DNA of 64,000 bases, from NCBI RefSeq assembly GCF_030409905.1, contig NZ_JAUFQT010000001.1, forward strand, positions 2,707,001 to 2,771,000, read 5' to 3'. Under the pieces are notes generated by a model. It was not told the origin of the DNA. It saw nothing but the letters and a program-made list of their open reading frames with translations, and did not search any database. Origin of the DNA: Echinicola jeungdonensis (GTDB lineage: Bacteria; Bacteroidota; Bacteroidia; Cytophagales; Cyclobacteriaceae). Numbering within the stretch: the stretch's first letter is position 1; each line of letters opens with the position of its first letter. Positions 1 to 9,508 of this stretch are shown here, in pieces. Both the position numbers and the translations under genes were made by a program.

Positions 1-574
1 CCTGAAGTGGAGGCATCCGTTCTGGAACCAACTTTTAATGCTTTTTCATTGTTATTGGCCCTTCTTTCAGGATTTACTGGGGCAGGATCTCTGATTTCAA
101 ATACGTCGATGACCATGTTATTGGATCCTCTTTCAATTTTATCCGCAAAAAACTCAAAAGTTTTTCCTCCAGATCCCGGTACTACATTCAAGGTTTGAAG
201 ATTGAAATCAGGATATTTCCTTTCATTAAATAAGGAATCCTGTACATTGACAGCCCCCAAGGTGTCATAACTAATGGTGATTTCTTCTTCACCATAATCC
301 AAAAGCTTGGTTTCCTCAGTTTTCTGTACAATGTGGATTTGACCGTTTTTGATGAAATCCTTCAATTCTTGCCAACTTCCTGCGTATTCTTTGTTTTCAG
401 CAATATAGGCCATTTGAGCTTCTCGGAGCATTTGAAGCTTTTCGATTACCCGGGCCTCAATTCTGGCAATTCGCTTCTCTTCCTGCATAGCATCGTCTAT
501 TCCCTTGTAGAGCAAATAGCCTACCGCCAATGCGGCCAATAGAAAAACAATGGATAAGATTCTGGTCAAATTCA
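1..574 (-). CDS. Hypothetical single-pass membrane protein (partial, C-terminus outside window)
   Basis: The frame is open from an ATG at 574 to the left edge, giving at least 191 residues with no stop, so the C-terminus lies outside. The product begins MNLTRILSIVFLLAALAVGY, a short basic tip followed by one hydrophobic segment (about residues 5-22). A charged helical stretch rich in E, R and A follows (about 26-55), then a soluble region. The layout recalls pilin-like or periplasm-facing proteins anchored by the N-terminus, but I do not recognise a named family. Function unknown. Start chosen because it is the first Met before the membrane segment. Confidence 0.7.
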
Positions 575-628
575 TTTTTTGCTAGGTTTATTCTTATATA
601 AGGTTGATGGTGTATTTTTATTAAGTTG

Positions 629-1132
629 CTATTTTATGCATTTATTTTCAAAATTAAAATATCCTTTCCATATTCTTATCTCATTAATCGATTTAATATC
701 CCAGAAAAGTTGGTGCTTTTCCTCCTTGTTGATTTGATTTATTTCTTCCAGGCTCATAAATTTTACCTCCTCAATGATTTGTTTTTCGGGTTGAAGTTCC
801 GGATCGGTCCCTTTTACCAATTTGCCCGCTCTTTTCTCCACTTCAAAGAATAACTCTATAGCATGGAGAGGTGGCTGAAGGAATTCGGATACATACAAAA
901 ATTGATTGATTCCAATTTCCAGGCCTGTTTCCTCCAAAAACTCCCTTTGAAGATTTTCTTCCACATTGGTTTGGTAATGCATCCCTCCCCCGGGCACATT
1001 CCAAAATACCCTGTTTTGAGCCATCCGGTGCTTAACCATCAGGATTTTGTCTTTTTCTATCAAAACCCCATTTACCCGTGTACGCAGCCTGCCGCCAAAT
1101 TTCTCCTGGATTTCTTTTTCTATATTGTGCAT
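629..1132 (-). CDS. Nudix hydrolase
   Basis: Product of 167 residues from the ATG at 1132. A longer frame exists upstream (to 1249), but it would run over the start of the divergent helicase gene, and MHNIEKEIQEKFGG is a natural N-terminus. The Nudix box is visible at about residues 54-76 (GGGMH...REFLEETGL) and supplies the REUxEExGU metal-binding core. The upstream Glu of the GX5E part is Thr here. Nudix enzymes hydrolyse nucleoside diphosphates linked to another moiety; the substrate cannot be told from sequence. It is divergent from the helicase gene with about 21 bases between starts. Confidence 0.85.
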   Translation of the reverse strand: MHNIEKEIQEKFGGRLRTRVNGVLIEKDKILMVKHRMAQNRVFWNVPGGGMHYQTNVEENLQREFLEETGLEIGINQFLYVSEFLQPPLHAIELFFEVEKRAGKLVKGTDPELQPEKQIIEEVKFMSLEEINQINKEEKHQLFWDIKSINEIRIWKGYFNFENKCIK

Positions 1133-1153
1133 ATATGCAGTAGATTCGCCATA

Positions 1154-2581
1154 ATGGATAAAGGTAATGAACAAATAGCAAAGCCATCGGATCTGCTTAG
1201 GAGAAATTTCCCTTTTTCTCCCACAACAGGGCAGGATGATTTTTTTCAATTAATGGACCGGTTTTTAGACCCGGGTTTTGATCATAAACCTACATTTATA
1301 TTAAGAGGTTATGCCGGCACGGGTAAAACTTCTGTGATTTCTGCTTTGGTAAGGAGCCTCCCCAAGCTGCGTTATAAGGCCATGATGCTTGCACCCACGG
1401 GTAGGGCCGCAAAGGTAATGACTGCTTATACCGGCAGGCTGGGTTTTACCATCCACAAAATCATTTACAGACCCAAAGGGGACAAAGGAGGCTTGGTTAC
1501 TGGATTTGACCCTCAAAAAAACTATTATCAAAATACCATTTTTGTTGTGGATGAGGCTTCCATGTTGGCTGATGATGCCATGGGAGGCCAAAATCTATTG
1601 GTAGACTTGATCAATTTTGTTTTTCAGCATCCATCCAATCGCTTAATGCTGATTGGTGACACAGCCCAGCTCCCTCCTGTGGGGACCCTTAACAGCCCGG
1701 GGCTGGATAAAAATTATTTGATCCACCATTACCGGTTGGAGGTAGTAGAGGCAGAGCTTACCGAAGTGATGAGGCAACAACTGGATTCAGGGATTTTATT
1801 TAATGCCACTCGTCTAAGACAGGAAGTCAATAAAGAAAAACCTGTGATTTCTTTTCGAACCAAAGGCTTTAATGATTTTTTTAAAATGACCAGTGAAAGG
1901 CTGGAGGAAGGCTTGCGTTATGCCTATGATAAATATGGCGTGGAAAATACTATTGTCATTACGCGGTCTAATAAAATGGCGGTCCGGTACAATCAATATA
2001 TTCGCCATACCATTCATTTCTTTGAGGAGGAGATTGATGCAGGGGATATGTTGATGATTGTTCGAAACAATTACGTTTATATGGCCGATTCGGAAAAGGT
2101 GAACTTTTTGGCCAATGGGGATTTTGTGGAAGTGATCAAAATCCGGTCCTTTGAGGAAGTTTATGGTTTGAGGTTTGCCACCCTAGAGCTTAGACTCATT
2201 GATTACCCTGATGAACCCTATTTTGAAGCCAAAGTGATCCTTGATACCCTATATTCAGATACCCCTGCCTTAGAAACGGAAAAATCCAAAGCTTTATACC
2301 AACAGGTTTTGATCGATTATGAAGGAATAGAAAATAAAAAGGAAAGGATGGAAATGGTTCGGAAGGACCCATACCTAAATGCCCTGCAAATTAAGTTTGC
2401 TTATGCACTTACTTGTCATAAATCCCAAGGGGGGCAGTGGAATGCTGTGTTTGTGGATCAGGGCTATTTGCCCGAGGGCCAACTTGACACTGCTTATATT
2501 CGATGGCTATATACCGCTGTGACCCGGGCAACCGATGAATTGTTTATGGTGAACTTTCATCCCAGTTTTTTCCTTGCATAA
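1154..2581 (+). CDS. RecD-like/AAA_30 ATP-dependent DNA helicase
   Basis: A 475-residue superfamily 1 helicase. Walker A is GYAGTGKTS at residues 52-60. Walker B is VVDEASML, followed by a QLPPVG motif III. Near the C-terminus are YALTCHKSQGGQW and WLYTAVTRA, the UvrD_C_2 motifs V and VI. It resembles the ~470-residue AAA_30/RecD2-like helicases common in Bacteroidota and probably acts 5'-3' in repair or recombination. The frame is open back to 863, but the upstream 97 residues are cysteine- and aromatic-rich, lie over the Nudix gene and do not resemble the family, so ATG 1154 is used. Confidence 0.9.
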   Translation: MDKGNEQIAKPSDLLRRNFPFSPTTGQDDFFQLMDRFLDPGFDHKPTFILRGYAGTGKTSVISALVRSLPKLRYKAMMLAPTGRAAKVMTAYTGRLGFTIHKIIYRPKGDKGGLVTGFDPQKNYYQNTIFVVDEASMLADDAMGGQNLLVDLINFVFQHPSNRLMLIGDTAQLPPVGTLNSPGLDKNYLIHHYRLEVVEAELTEVMRQQLDSGILFNATRLRQEVNKEKPVISFRTKGFNDFFKMTSERLEEGLRYAYDKYGVENTIVITRSNKMAVRYNQYIRHTIHFFEEEIDAGDMLMIVRNNYVYMADSEKVNFLANGDFVEVIKIRSFEEVYGLRFATLELRLIDYPDEPYFEAKVILDTLYSDTPALETEKSKALYQQVLIDYEGIENKKERMEMVRKDPYLNALQIKFAYALTCHKSQGGQWNAVFVDQGYLPEGQLDTAYIRWLYTAVTRATDELFMVNFHPSFFLA

Positions 2582-2684
2582 AAGGAAAAGCCCTTTGGTA
2601 TAATAAAAAAAGTTAAAATGAGGAGTGCAGCTTGATTATTCCCTAAAAAATTAAAACTTTTGGGATTGATATAAAAATTGAAAA

Positions 2685-2696
2685 GCCAAATTTGGC
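2685..2696. promoter_or_regulatory. 12-bp perfect palindrome upstream of the DUF1573 gene
   Basis: GCCAAATTTGGC is a perfect palindrome 45 bases before the DUF1573 start codon. Its position would suit an operator or part of a promoter (it contains TTTG, the Bacteroidota -33 element). No binding protein can be named, and chance is possible. Confidence 0.25.
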
Positions 2697-2740
2697 ACGG
2701 AGTTAGATACTAGATAAACTGAAGCTAAATATAAAATACA

Positions 2741-3196
2741 ATGAAAAAGTTAGTTTTATTAATGTTTGCTGCCGCGATGGCCTTTGCTGTTCAGGCACAG
2801 GAGGTGGAAACTGAAAAAGTCGAATCCCAGAAGGAAGAGGTTAAAAGTGCGGAAGCCGAAAAAACTGAAAAAAAATCAGGGCCTGTCATTACTTTTAAAG
2901 AAAAATCAAAAGATTTTGGTGACATCACCCAAGGTGATAAAGTACAGCACACATTTAAATTAACCAATACTGGAAATGAAGTATTAAAGATTTCCAATGT
3001 AGCAGCAACTTGCGGCTGTACCGTGCCAAGCTGGCCCAAGGAACCTATTGCACCAGGAGAATCAGCAGAAATCAAGGTAACCTTCAATTCAGCAGGTAAA
3101 ATGGGGAAACAAAACAGTGTAGTTAGAATTTATTCCAATGCTACCGAACCCATTGAAAAAGTATCTTTGATTTCCAATGTGAAAAGAAAGGGATAA
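2741..3196 (+). CDS. DUF1573 secreted protein
   Basis: A 151-residue protein with a clear signal peptide (MKKLVLLMFAAAMAFAVQAQ, cleavage probably after AQA). A Glu/Lys-rich linker (residues 20-46) follows, then one DUF1573 Ig-like domain. The family hallmark ATCGCTVPSWPKEPI and the strand pattern ending GKQNSVVRIYSNA are present. DUF1573 proteins are abundant in Bacteroidota and are thought to be periplasmic or outer-membrane-associated; the function is not established. It appears to be transcribed alone and is followed by a hairpin terminator. Confidence 0.88.
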   Translation: MKKLVLLMFAAAMAFAVQAQEVETEKVESQKEEVKSAEAEKTEKKSGPVITFKEKSKDFGDITQGDKVQHTFKLTNTGNEVLKISNVAATCGCTVPSWPKEPIAPGESAEIKVTFNSAGKMGKQNSVVRIYSNATEPIEKVSLISNVKRKG

Positions 3197-3220
3197 GAAT
3201 ATTTTAAAGGATATAAAATA

Positions 3221-3249
3221 AGGCAGGCTGTTCAGGTCTGTCTTTTTTT
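3221..3249 (+). terminator. Rho-independent terminator after DUF1573 gene
   Basis: A six-base stem (aggcag at 3221-3226 with ctgtct at 3238-3243, one G-U pair) is followed by a run of T. It lies 25 bases after the stop codon. Confidence 0.6.
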
Positions 3250-3460
3250 ATATAAAAAGATTTTAATTTCTAACTTTAAGTAAGCCCCCTACAAAACTGG
3301 ATTTAAATTTGAATTTCAATAACTCAATCACCCAATTACAAATAACTTTTAATTTCAACGGGATAGAATAAAAAAATTCATTTCGGCGATAGGGCATTGT
3401 TGTGGGTATAAACATTCTTATCCAAATAGTAATTCGGGAAATTCGTGGATTTTCATTTTA

Positions 3461-5350
3461 CTAGAAAATCGTATTGGTAAAATCAATTTTGACCTTCATC
3501 TGGAAATTTCTAATGACTTTAAAAATTTCAATGATTGTGACTTTTTCGATTTTGGTAAGACTGTCAATGCTGATGAAATTTTCGGGTTCAGCTTTGTCAA
3601 TCATTATTTGCTGGGCCTGCCTGTCCAACCTCAGGCCCATCAGGTAATAATAGGATTGTTTGAGTTCCTGGCATTCCTTTTCCGTCAAATGGCCTTTTTC
3701 TTTCAATGCATTCAGCCTTTCTCCAGTGTTGGTTAGGAATATTTTATGTTTCAAAGCAAAAACCCGAGTAATGTCGACTATCGGAGTCATGGCTTTTTTG
3801 ATATCAAAAACTTTTTGCTCCCCAACTGTGAACGTTTTGATGCCTTTAAAAAAGGTCAGAGGGGGTTCATATTGTAAGGCATTAGTGGCCATATTGTAAA
3901 AGAACCTTTCCAAAGGTACTTCCAATTGTTTATCCATATAGACATGTAGTTCCTCCAAAATGGAAAAATCCCCATAAATGGCCCTGTTGTCAAAGAAAGT
4001 GGAATATTTCATCACCGTTTCCTGAGTGGATTCCGTCATCCAGGCATCATAATTCCTTTTCCAATGCGAAAGGGAATGGGTCCATTTGGGATTTTTTGCC
4101 ATAAAGCCTCCTTTGCAAAAGCTAAATCCGATGGTGTTCAGGTTTTCAGATACCTTTTCGGCAAATTTCAGAAAATATTTTCTTACCAGTTCCCGTTGTT
4201 CATTGGCTTTGTCTTCATAAATAATGGCATTGTCTTGATCGGTTTTGAGGGTTTGTTCCTTTCTGCCCTCACTTCCCAAAGTGATAAAAACAAATCGGGA
4301 GGGAGGAGGCCCCACTTCATGTATAACCTGATCTATAACTCTCAGAGCAATGGTGTCTGAAACAGTGGTGACCACTTGATTGACCGTCTCAGATTTTACC
4401 CCTCTTTCCAGCAGTTGGTGAACAGTGGCAGGGACCTGGGACCATTTAATTTTAAGTTCCTCAATTGAAGTGGCCTGTTTTACAGACTGGATAAATAGGA
4501 ATGGCGATTGTGACTGCTCACTAAGCAATTTGTTCCTGGAGATAAAACCAACATACTTTCCGTCCTTGGCGACCAGGAGGTACCTGGTTTTAGTCTGGAA
4601 CATTAGTAATAGGGATTCATAGATATAGGCATCTGTATCAATAGATACCATATCAGTTTTCATGACTTCTTCCACTGGCGTATGCGTGGGAATATTTTTG
4701 GCAATAACCTGATCCCTTAAAGTAATATCGGTGACATAACCCAAAATTTTGTCTTGTTCCCCTTTGATAAAAACACAGCTGGTTTTATGGTCAGCCATTA
4801 AATTGGCCACTTCCTGAATGGAGGTGAAAGGTGCACAGGTAACCAACTCTCTGGGGTTGAGGGAAGCTACTTTATGGGAATAAAAACTATCGGAAGTGAT
4901 ATTATTTTGCTGGGGGTAGTGTGTGGCTCCTTTGATAAAATGGACAAATTCCTGATCCAGCATCCTTTTTCCAATTTCCAAAATAAAATGATTCCTGAAT
5001 TCCGGGTAATCGTCACATAATTTATTAAACAACTTATGACTCAATCGATGCACCTTGGTGTTTTCTTTTACATCCACCGTCTGCAAGGACACCCCTTTAT
5101 TATACAGGTAAGAAATTCCACCAAACATCTTTCCCGGGCCAAATTTTTCAACCCTTCTTTTGTTTTGATTCCGGTCATAAAAAAATCCTTCATATTCTCC
5201 TTCAACAATAAAATCAAAGCCTTCAATGCTGGAATGGTTTTGAAGGTACAAACGTTTGGGTTTTGAATAAAAGACTTCTTGTCTTTGAGCCTTTATTTCA
5301 TTTAATGCCTTTTCCGGAAGGTCCACAAAAGGCTTGGTACGCTCCATCAT
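3461..5350 (-). CDS. cNMP-binding/CBS/DUF294 nucleotidyltransferase-like signalling protein
   Basis: A 629-residue cytoplasmic protein. A cyclic-nucleotide-binding-like domain is at about 15-150 (GKMFGGISYLY region). A CBS pair is at about 170-285 (TCAPFTSIQEVANLMADHKT and FISRNKLL). A DUF294 nucleotidyltransferase-like domain is at about 310-450, with GSEGRKEQTLKTDQDNAI carrying the GSxxR and DxD residues. A DUF294_C helical domain ends it (to about 615). This order is the usual one for the family, which resembles GlnD-type nucleotidyltransferases; the substrate is unknown. It starts at MMERTK; the second Met is equally possible. Neighbours give no functional clue. Confidence 0.88.
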   Translation of the reverse strand: MMERTKPFVDLPEKALNEIKAQRQEVFYSKPKRLYLQNHSSIEGFDFIVEGEYEGFFYDRNQNKRRVEKFGPGKMFGGISYLYNKGVSLQTVDVKENTKVHRLSHKLFNKLCDDYPEFRNHFILEIGKRMLDQEFVHFIKGATHYPQQNNITSDSFYSHKVASLNPRELVTCAPFTSIQEVANLMADHKTSCVFIKGEQDKILGYVTDITLRDQVIAKNIPTHTPVEEVMKTDMVSIDTDAYIYESLLLMFQTKTRYLLVAKDGKYVGFISRNKLLSEQSQSPFLFIQSVKQATSIEELKIKWSQVPATVHQLLERGVKSETVNQVVTTVSDTIALRVIDQVIHEVGPPPSRFVFITLGSEGRKEQTLKTDQDNAIIYEDKANEQRELVRKYFLKFAEKVSENLNTIGFSFCKGGFMAKNPKWTHSLSHWKRNYDAWMTESTQETVMKYSTFFDNRAIYGDFSILEELHVYMDKQLEVPLERFFYNMATNALQYEPPLTFFKGIKTFTVGEQKVFDIKKAMTPIVDITRVFALKHKIFLTNTGERLNALKEKGHLTEKECQELKQSYYYLMGLRLDRQAQQIMIDKAEPENFISIDSLTKIEKVTIIEIFKVIRNFQMKVKIDFTNTIF

Positions 5351-5607
5351 GGATAATAGTTGTTTAGTGGCTTTATATTTTGTAAAAATCTAAGATGAAA
5401 ACTAAAGTAGCAGATAGAGGCGGATTCTACAATTTTTTGCAGAGATAAAATGCTGTTGTTTGTCCTATTAAAAGTAGTTAAATCGATTGAAATTTTTTGA
5501 GGGCAAAATTCATGAAAAATTATTGTTATGATAATCCCCAGCTAGAGGAAACCTTTTAGATTTGCAGGCTGTTAGATGGGCTTGTTATGCATTAAACAAA
5601 AAGGACT

Positions 5608-6270
5608 ATGAGTGAGAGACAACGGACTTTTATTTTCGATATGAATGGGACCATCATTGATGATATGCAATATCATACCAAGGCCTGGTATCAGCTTTTT
5701 AATGAGGATTTGGGAGCCAACTTGACCTGGGATGAGGTTAAAGTGGAAATGTATGGTAAAAATCCCGAAGTCTTGGAAAGGGTTTTTGGAGAGGGGAAAT
5801 TTTCTGATGAGGAAGCCGAAAAATGGTCTATGATCAAAGAAAAAAGATATCAAGAGGAATATAGGCCTCACTTGGGATTGATTGATGGATTGGATGATTT
5901 TTTTGAAAGGGCAAAAAGTAAGGGTGTGAAAATGGCCATTGGTTCGGCAGCCATTCCCTTCAATGTGGATTTTGTGTTGGATAATCTTAACATACGGGAT
6001 TATTTTCAATCCATTGTCACTGCGGATAATGTGAAAATAAGCAAGCCACATCCGGAAACCTTTTTGCTGGGTGCGCAGGAATTAGGTGTAAAACCTGAGG
6101 ATTGTGTAGTATTTGAAGATGCACCCAAAGGGGTAGAAGCGGCTCAGAATGCGGGTATGAAATCTGTAGTGCTTACTACCGCCCACCCCAAAAAGGACTT
6201 CGAAGCCTATGACAATGTGCTGGCTTTTATAGAAGATTATAATGACCCTTTTATCAAATCCATGTTATAG
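5608..6270 (+). CDS. HAD-superfamily hydrolase, beta-phosphoglucomutase-like
   Basis: A 220-residue HAD enzyme with a helical cap inserted after motif I. Motif I is FDMNGT, with nucleophile Asp11. Motif II Ser is in IGSAA, motif III Lys in SKPHPE, and motif IV is VFEDAPKGVEAA. The overall form fits beta-phosphoglucomutase-like sugar-phosphate phosphatases. Motif I is unusual: the second Asp of DxD, the general acid/base, is Asn13. It is probably still a phosphatase, but a mutase or weakly active form is possible. Start at ATG 5608, with no gene close by on the same strand. Confidence 0.85.
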   Translation: MSERQRTFIFDMNGTIIDDMQYHTKAWYQLFNEDLGANLTWDEVKVEMYGKNPEVLERVFGEGKFSDEEAEKWSMIKEKRYQEEYRPHLGLIDGLDDFFERAKSKGVKMAIGSAAIPFNVDFVLDNLNIRDYFQSIVTADNVKISKPHPETFLLGAQELGVKPEDCVVFEDAPKGVEAAQNAGMKSVVLTTAHPKKDFEAYDNVLAFIEDYNDPFIKSML

Positions 6271-6409
6271 AGTAACATTGTTAGATTTTCATTAATGATT
6301 TTATGAGGGTGATCTGGAGAATGAGTTAATTGTTTTGGGTGATTAGGGATTTGATAATTGTAATCCCAGTTTAATTAAAAATAACTCTCTTATTGAAATT
6401 AGGGAAAAA

Positions 6410-7024
6410 TTATTCTAATTGCCTGGCCACCAGGTCAGCCAATTTTTTCGCCCAAAATAAATATACATCAGTTCCTGGATGGAGTTGGTCCTTCACCACC
6501 ATTTTTGGGAAATGTCCCACTTCCCGGTAATGGGTGGTGATTTCCACAAAATGGACATTACTTTCATTAGAGATTTCCTTTTTGGCCTGATTGTAAGCAT
6601 CTATTTCACGGGCTATTTTTTCTCCACTTTTGGAATGCTGTTGGCCAAAAGGTGAAACACTCCAATCCGGAATGGAAAGCACAAAAACCTTTTGGGAATC
6701 GCCCCCGGCAAATGCTATTGCCTGGTCCAATAGCAGTCGGAATTCGTCTCTGTATTTATCAAGGCTCCATTCCCTATACTGGTTGTTGACCCCGATCAAA
6801 AGCGTTACCAAATCAAAGGTTTTGTCTTCTAGTCCTGCTTTTTTGATCCCCTCCAAAAGCTCTTCTGTAGTCCAACCTGTTTTAGCAACTATCTCGGGAG
6901 AGGCAAAAGAATAGCCTTTGTCATTTAATAGCTTCACCAATTGGTTGGGGAAATTTGATTTCAGAGGGACACCTTCTCCGATGGTATAGGAATCACCTAA
7001 AGCAAGATATGCATTTGGGGTCAT
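6410..7024 (-). CDS. SGNH/GDSL-family hydrolase
   Basis: About 204 residues from ATG 7024. The frame continues upstream to another ATG at 7087, adding 21 residues without a convincing signal peptide. Block I is ALGDSYTIGEG near the N-terminus with the nucleophile Ser. Block III is LIGVNNQYREW, and block V is DQLHPG with catalytic Asp and His. SGNH hydrolases are esterases or lipases, and many deacetylate glycans. No signal peptide is evident, so it is probably cytoplasmic. It is last in the leftward run that includes LD-carboxypeptidase and PBP4-type genes. Confidence 0.85.
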   Translation of the reverse strand: MTPNAYLALGDSYTIGEGVPLKSNFPNQLVKLLNDKGYSFASPEIVAKTGWTTEELLEGIKKAGLEDKTFDLVTLLIGVNNQYREWSLDKYRDEFRLLLDQAIAFAGGDSQKVFVLSIPDWSVSPFGQQHSKSGEKIAREIDAYNQAKKEISNESNVHFVEITTHYREVGHFPKMVVKDQLHPGTDVYLFWAKKLADLVARQLE

Positions 7025-7117
7025 AAGCTTGGATTCAATGTGTTCTTGGGAAAATGGGGTGCACAGAAAATTGAAAGCTGTCACCATAATTTTAGCTTAG
7101 AAGAAAAGCATTTGATT

Positions 7118-8176
7118 TTATCCCTTTTGGAAAACAGAATGAGTCATTTCAAAAACACCTTTGTCTGCATCCATTTTAATGTGGGCGCCTATAGGGATAA
7201 TAAACTGCTTGGAGATATGACCAATCATGGCACCGTAATAGGCAGGGATTTCCAAAGGTTTAATATAATCCTGCAAAATCTGCCAAACCGTCAATGAGCC
7301 ATATCCATTGGAAGGGGTGCAGTCAGAACATTGGCCAAAAATAAAACCTTTGATTTTATCTAATGCCCCCATTAGCTTCAGGGTGCTCATCATTCGGTCT
7401 ATCCGGTAAGGTTCTTCTCCCACATCTTCCAAAAACAGAATTTTATTAGTGAAGTCAGGAAGATAGGGAGATCCAGCCAAAGCCGTCAAAACCGTTAAGT
7501 TACCTCCAACGATGGTTCCTTCTGCTATTCCCGGACGGATGGTTTGTATCCTATTCTTTTTTATGATCAGATCATCATTTGGAATTTGTTCGTTTTCATA
7601 CCGCATCAATTGTTGGTTGAAAAATAAATTCTCGAATTGCCCTACATTAAAACTATTCCAGCTTCCCGTTCCATTGGGTCCATGGAAAGTGATAAGCTTG
7701 GTTTGAGCATAAATGCCATTGTGTAAGGCGGTGATGTCACTATACCCTAATATGGGCTTGGGGTTGCTTTTGATGGATTCGTAATCCAATAAAGGTAAAA
7801 TTCTTGCAGCCCCCGAGCCTCCCCGGATGCAAATAATGGCCTTGACTTCAGGGGTGGCAAACATATGGTTGAGGTCAGCTGCTCTTTCCTCATCAGTCCC
7901 GGCCAAATGGCCCCTTCTGCCTTCCAGGTGTTGACCTTTGAGCACTTTTAACCCCAGTGCCAGAAGAGTTTCCTCTGCAAATTGAAAAAGAATTTCTTCA
8001 TTTGTTGCAGCTGAAGGACTTACCAGGCCCACCAAATCTCCCCTGTTTAAGGGCTTTGGAAGTAAAGGGTCTTCAGGTTTTTGGACAGATGAAGCGGAAA
8101 AAAGACGGTTTTGACATCCCACCATGGGTATTAAGGCCGAAAGCCCAATGGATTTAATAAAAGTCCTTTTGTTCAT
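7118..8176 (-). CDS. LD-carboxypeptidase (peptidase family S66)
   Basis: 352 residues. The S66 nucleophile is Ser146 in PILGYSDITALH, preceded by CIRGGSGAARILPLLD. The Glu of the triad lies in FLEDVGEEPYRIDRM, and the His in MIGHISKQFIIPIGA. LdcA-type enzymes remove the terminal D-alanine from tetrapeptide stems during murein recycling. The N-terminus (MNKRTFIKSIGLSALIPMVGC) looks like an export signal ending in a possible lipobox Cys21, so an envelope-anchored form is likely rather than the usual cytoplasmic one. It lies 25 bases after the PBP4-like gene in the same direction, which fits a peptidoglycan role. Confidence 0.88.
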   Translation of the reverse strand: MNKRTFIKSIGLSALIPMVGCQNRLFSASSVQKPEDPLLPKPLNRGDLVGLVSPSAATNEEILFQFAEETLLALGLKVLKGQHLEGRRGHLAGTDEERAADLNHMFATPEVKAIICIRGGSGAARILPLLDYESIKSNPKPILGYSDITALHNGIYAQTKLITFHGPNGTGSWNSFNVGQFENLFFNQQLMRYENEQIPNDDLIIKKNRIQTIRPGIAEGTIVGGNLTVLTALAGSPYLPDFTNKILFLEDVGEEPYRIDRMMSTLKLMGALDKIKGFIFGQCSDCTPSNGYGSLTVWQILQDYIKPLEIPAYYGAMIGHISKQFIIPIGAHIKMDADKGVFEMTHSVFQKG

Positions 8177-8201
8177 GGATTATTGGTTTATGTTCCTGAA
8201 A

Positions 8202-9500
8202 TTAAAAATTATCCCTGATATACTGCAGTACCTTTTCCATTTCCTTCCTCACTTGAGTAGCTTTATAGGGATAATTATTGTTCATAAAAGCAAAAGCATA
8301 TAACTTCCCGGAATCGGTTTTAATAAATCCTGCCAGGGCGTGATTATTACTCATGGTTCCGGTTTTGGCAAAAATATAAGGGCTGGAAGATTTGTAAGAG
8401 TTTTCAAGGGTGCCATTGACCCCACCTCTGGGCAATAGGTCAAAAAGAAGATTGTCAGGCATAACCCTATAAATTTTTTCTATTAAAGCCACCATGGATC
8501 TTGGGGTAATTAGGTTGTGTCTGGAAAGGCCGGATCCATCCACCCATTGGGGCTCATCAGGTAGGTCTGAGAGGAAATTTTTTTTAAGGAAATCAATTGT
8601 TTGGGTAATATCCAGCTCCTTGAATATTTGATCGGAAATCATCAGCAATAATTGCTCCGCCAGAAAATTGTCACTTTCCTGTAGCATTTCCTTATAAAGG
8701 GCCCTTAGTGGAATTCCCTTAAGAATATAATGCTCCTCGGGAAGCACTTTTTTTACAGGAATAACTTCCTTACCAAGCTCCTGACTTGCCAACAGGGAAA
8801 AGATTTCCGGTGAGGTCAAAAAAGGGACTTTGGATTCCCTTAAGGTACAAGTAGAAGGATTATAATAAAACAGGTTGGTATGTGGATCCCTTTCAACTTT
8901 TTTTAGGGGCCTGTTTGTAGGTTTTAATTTATTTTCAAAATAGCCAGGTGAGATAGAAAAATTTTGCCGAATGTTTTTGACCTTGGCAAGGTTACCATAA
9001 ATCGGGAATGGAGACCTTTCAGCAGCATAGGAATAATAATAATCATCCCATTGCCATCCATATCCCATGGGGGTATCTTTCCAGTTTTCATCTGAAAAAT
9101 AAATTTTATCAAATTTCTTAAAGAAGCCTTCTAATTCAGGCTGAGGGAGGACCTCATATTTCCAGGAAGGGTCCCCTGTTCCCCAGATGGTTACTTCATT
9201 TCCATTTGGGACATAACGGAAAAGGGAGGTGCTGTCATTGAGCACCACATACCCAGCAAAAAAAGTAAAAAGTTTGGTAGTGGAGGCAGGGATAAAATAA
9301 AGGTGGCTGTTTTTTTCGTATTGGACCGTTTGTTCGTCTAGGTCATACAACATAACCCCTGTCAGGTGATTGCCAAAAAAGGAATCCTCATCCAATAGTT
9401 GGTCCAGCCCTTTGTACCTTTCTGAGACAGTTGATTGGCCAAAAAGGAATAATGGACTGACCAATAATAGAAAAAAAAGAAGGCAATGTTTTCGAGCCAT
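8202..9500 (-). CDS. dacB: D-alanyl-D-alanine carboxypeptidase/endopeptidase, PBP4 type (family S13)
   Basis: 432 residues from ATG 9500, which opens a good signal peptide (MARKHCLLFFLLLVSPLFLF). The frame can be extended 14 residues upstream, but that would bury the signal and overlap the next gene. All three penicillin-binding motifs are present: SxxK as PASTTKLF (Ser73, Lys76), SxN as ESDNFLAEQLLL, and KTG as AKTGTMSNN. S13 enzymes trim D-Ala or cut peptide crosslinks in the periplasm. It lies eight bases downstream of the DUF423 gene and upstream of the S66 gene. Confidence 0.9.
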   Translation of the reverse strand: MARKHCLLFFLLLVSPLFLFGQSTVSERYKGLDQLLDEDSFFGNHLTGVMLYDLDEQTVQYEKNSHLYFIPASTTKLFTFFAGYVVLNDSTSLFRYVPNGNEVTIWGTGDPSWKYEVLPQPELEGFFKKFDKIYFSDENWKDTPMGYGWQWDDYYYSYAAERSPFPIYGNLAKVKNIRQNFSISPGYFENKLKPTNRPLKKVERDPHTNLFYYNPSTCTLRESKVPFLTSPEIFSLLASQELGKEVIPVKKVLPEEHYILKGIPLRALYKEMLQESDNFLAEQLLLMISDQIFKELDITQTIDFLKKNFLSDLPDEPQWVDGSGLSRHNLITPRSMVALIEKIYRVMPDNLLFDLLPRGGVNGTLENSYKSSSPYIFAKTGTMSNNHALAGFIKTDSGKLYAFAFMNNNYPYKATQVRKEMEKVLQYIRDNF

Positions 9501-9508
9501 GGAAAAAC

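Noticed and set aside
863..1153. In-frame extension of the helicase gene by 97 residues
   Set aside because: The stretch overlaps the Nudix coding region in opposite orientation and does not resemble a helicase N-terminus; ATG 1154 is preferred.
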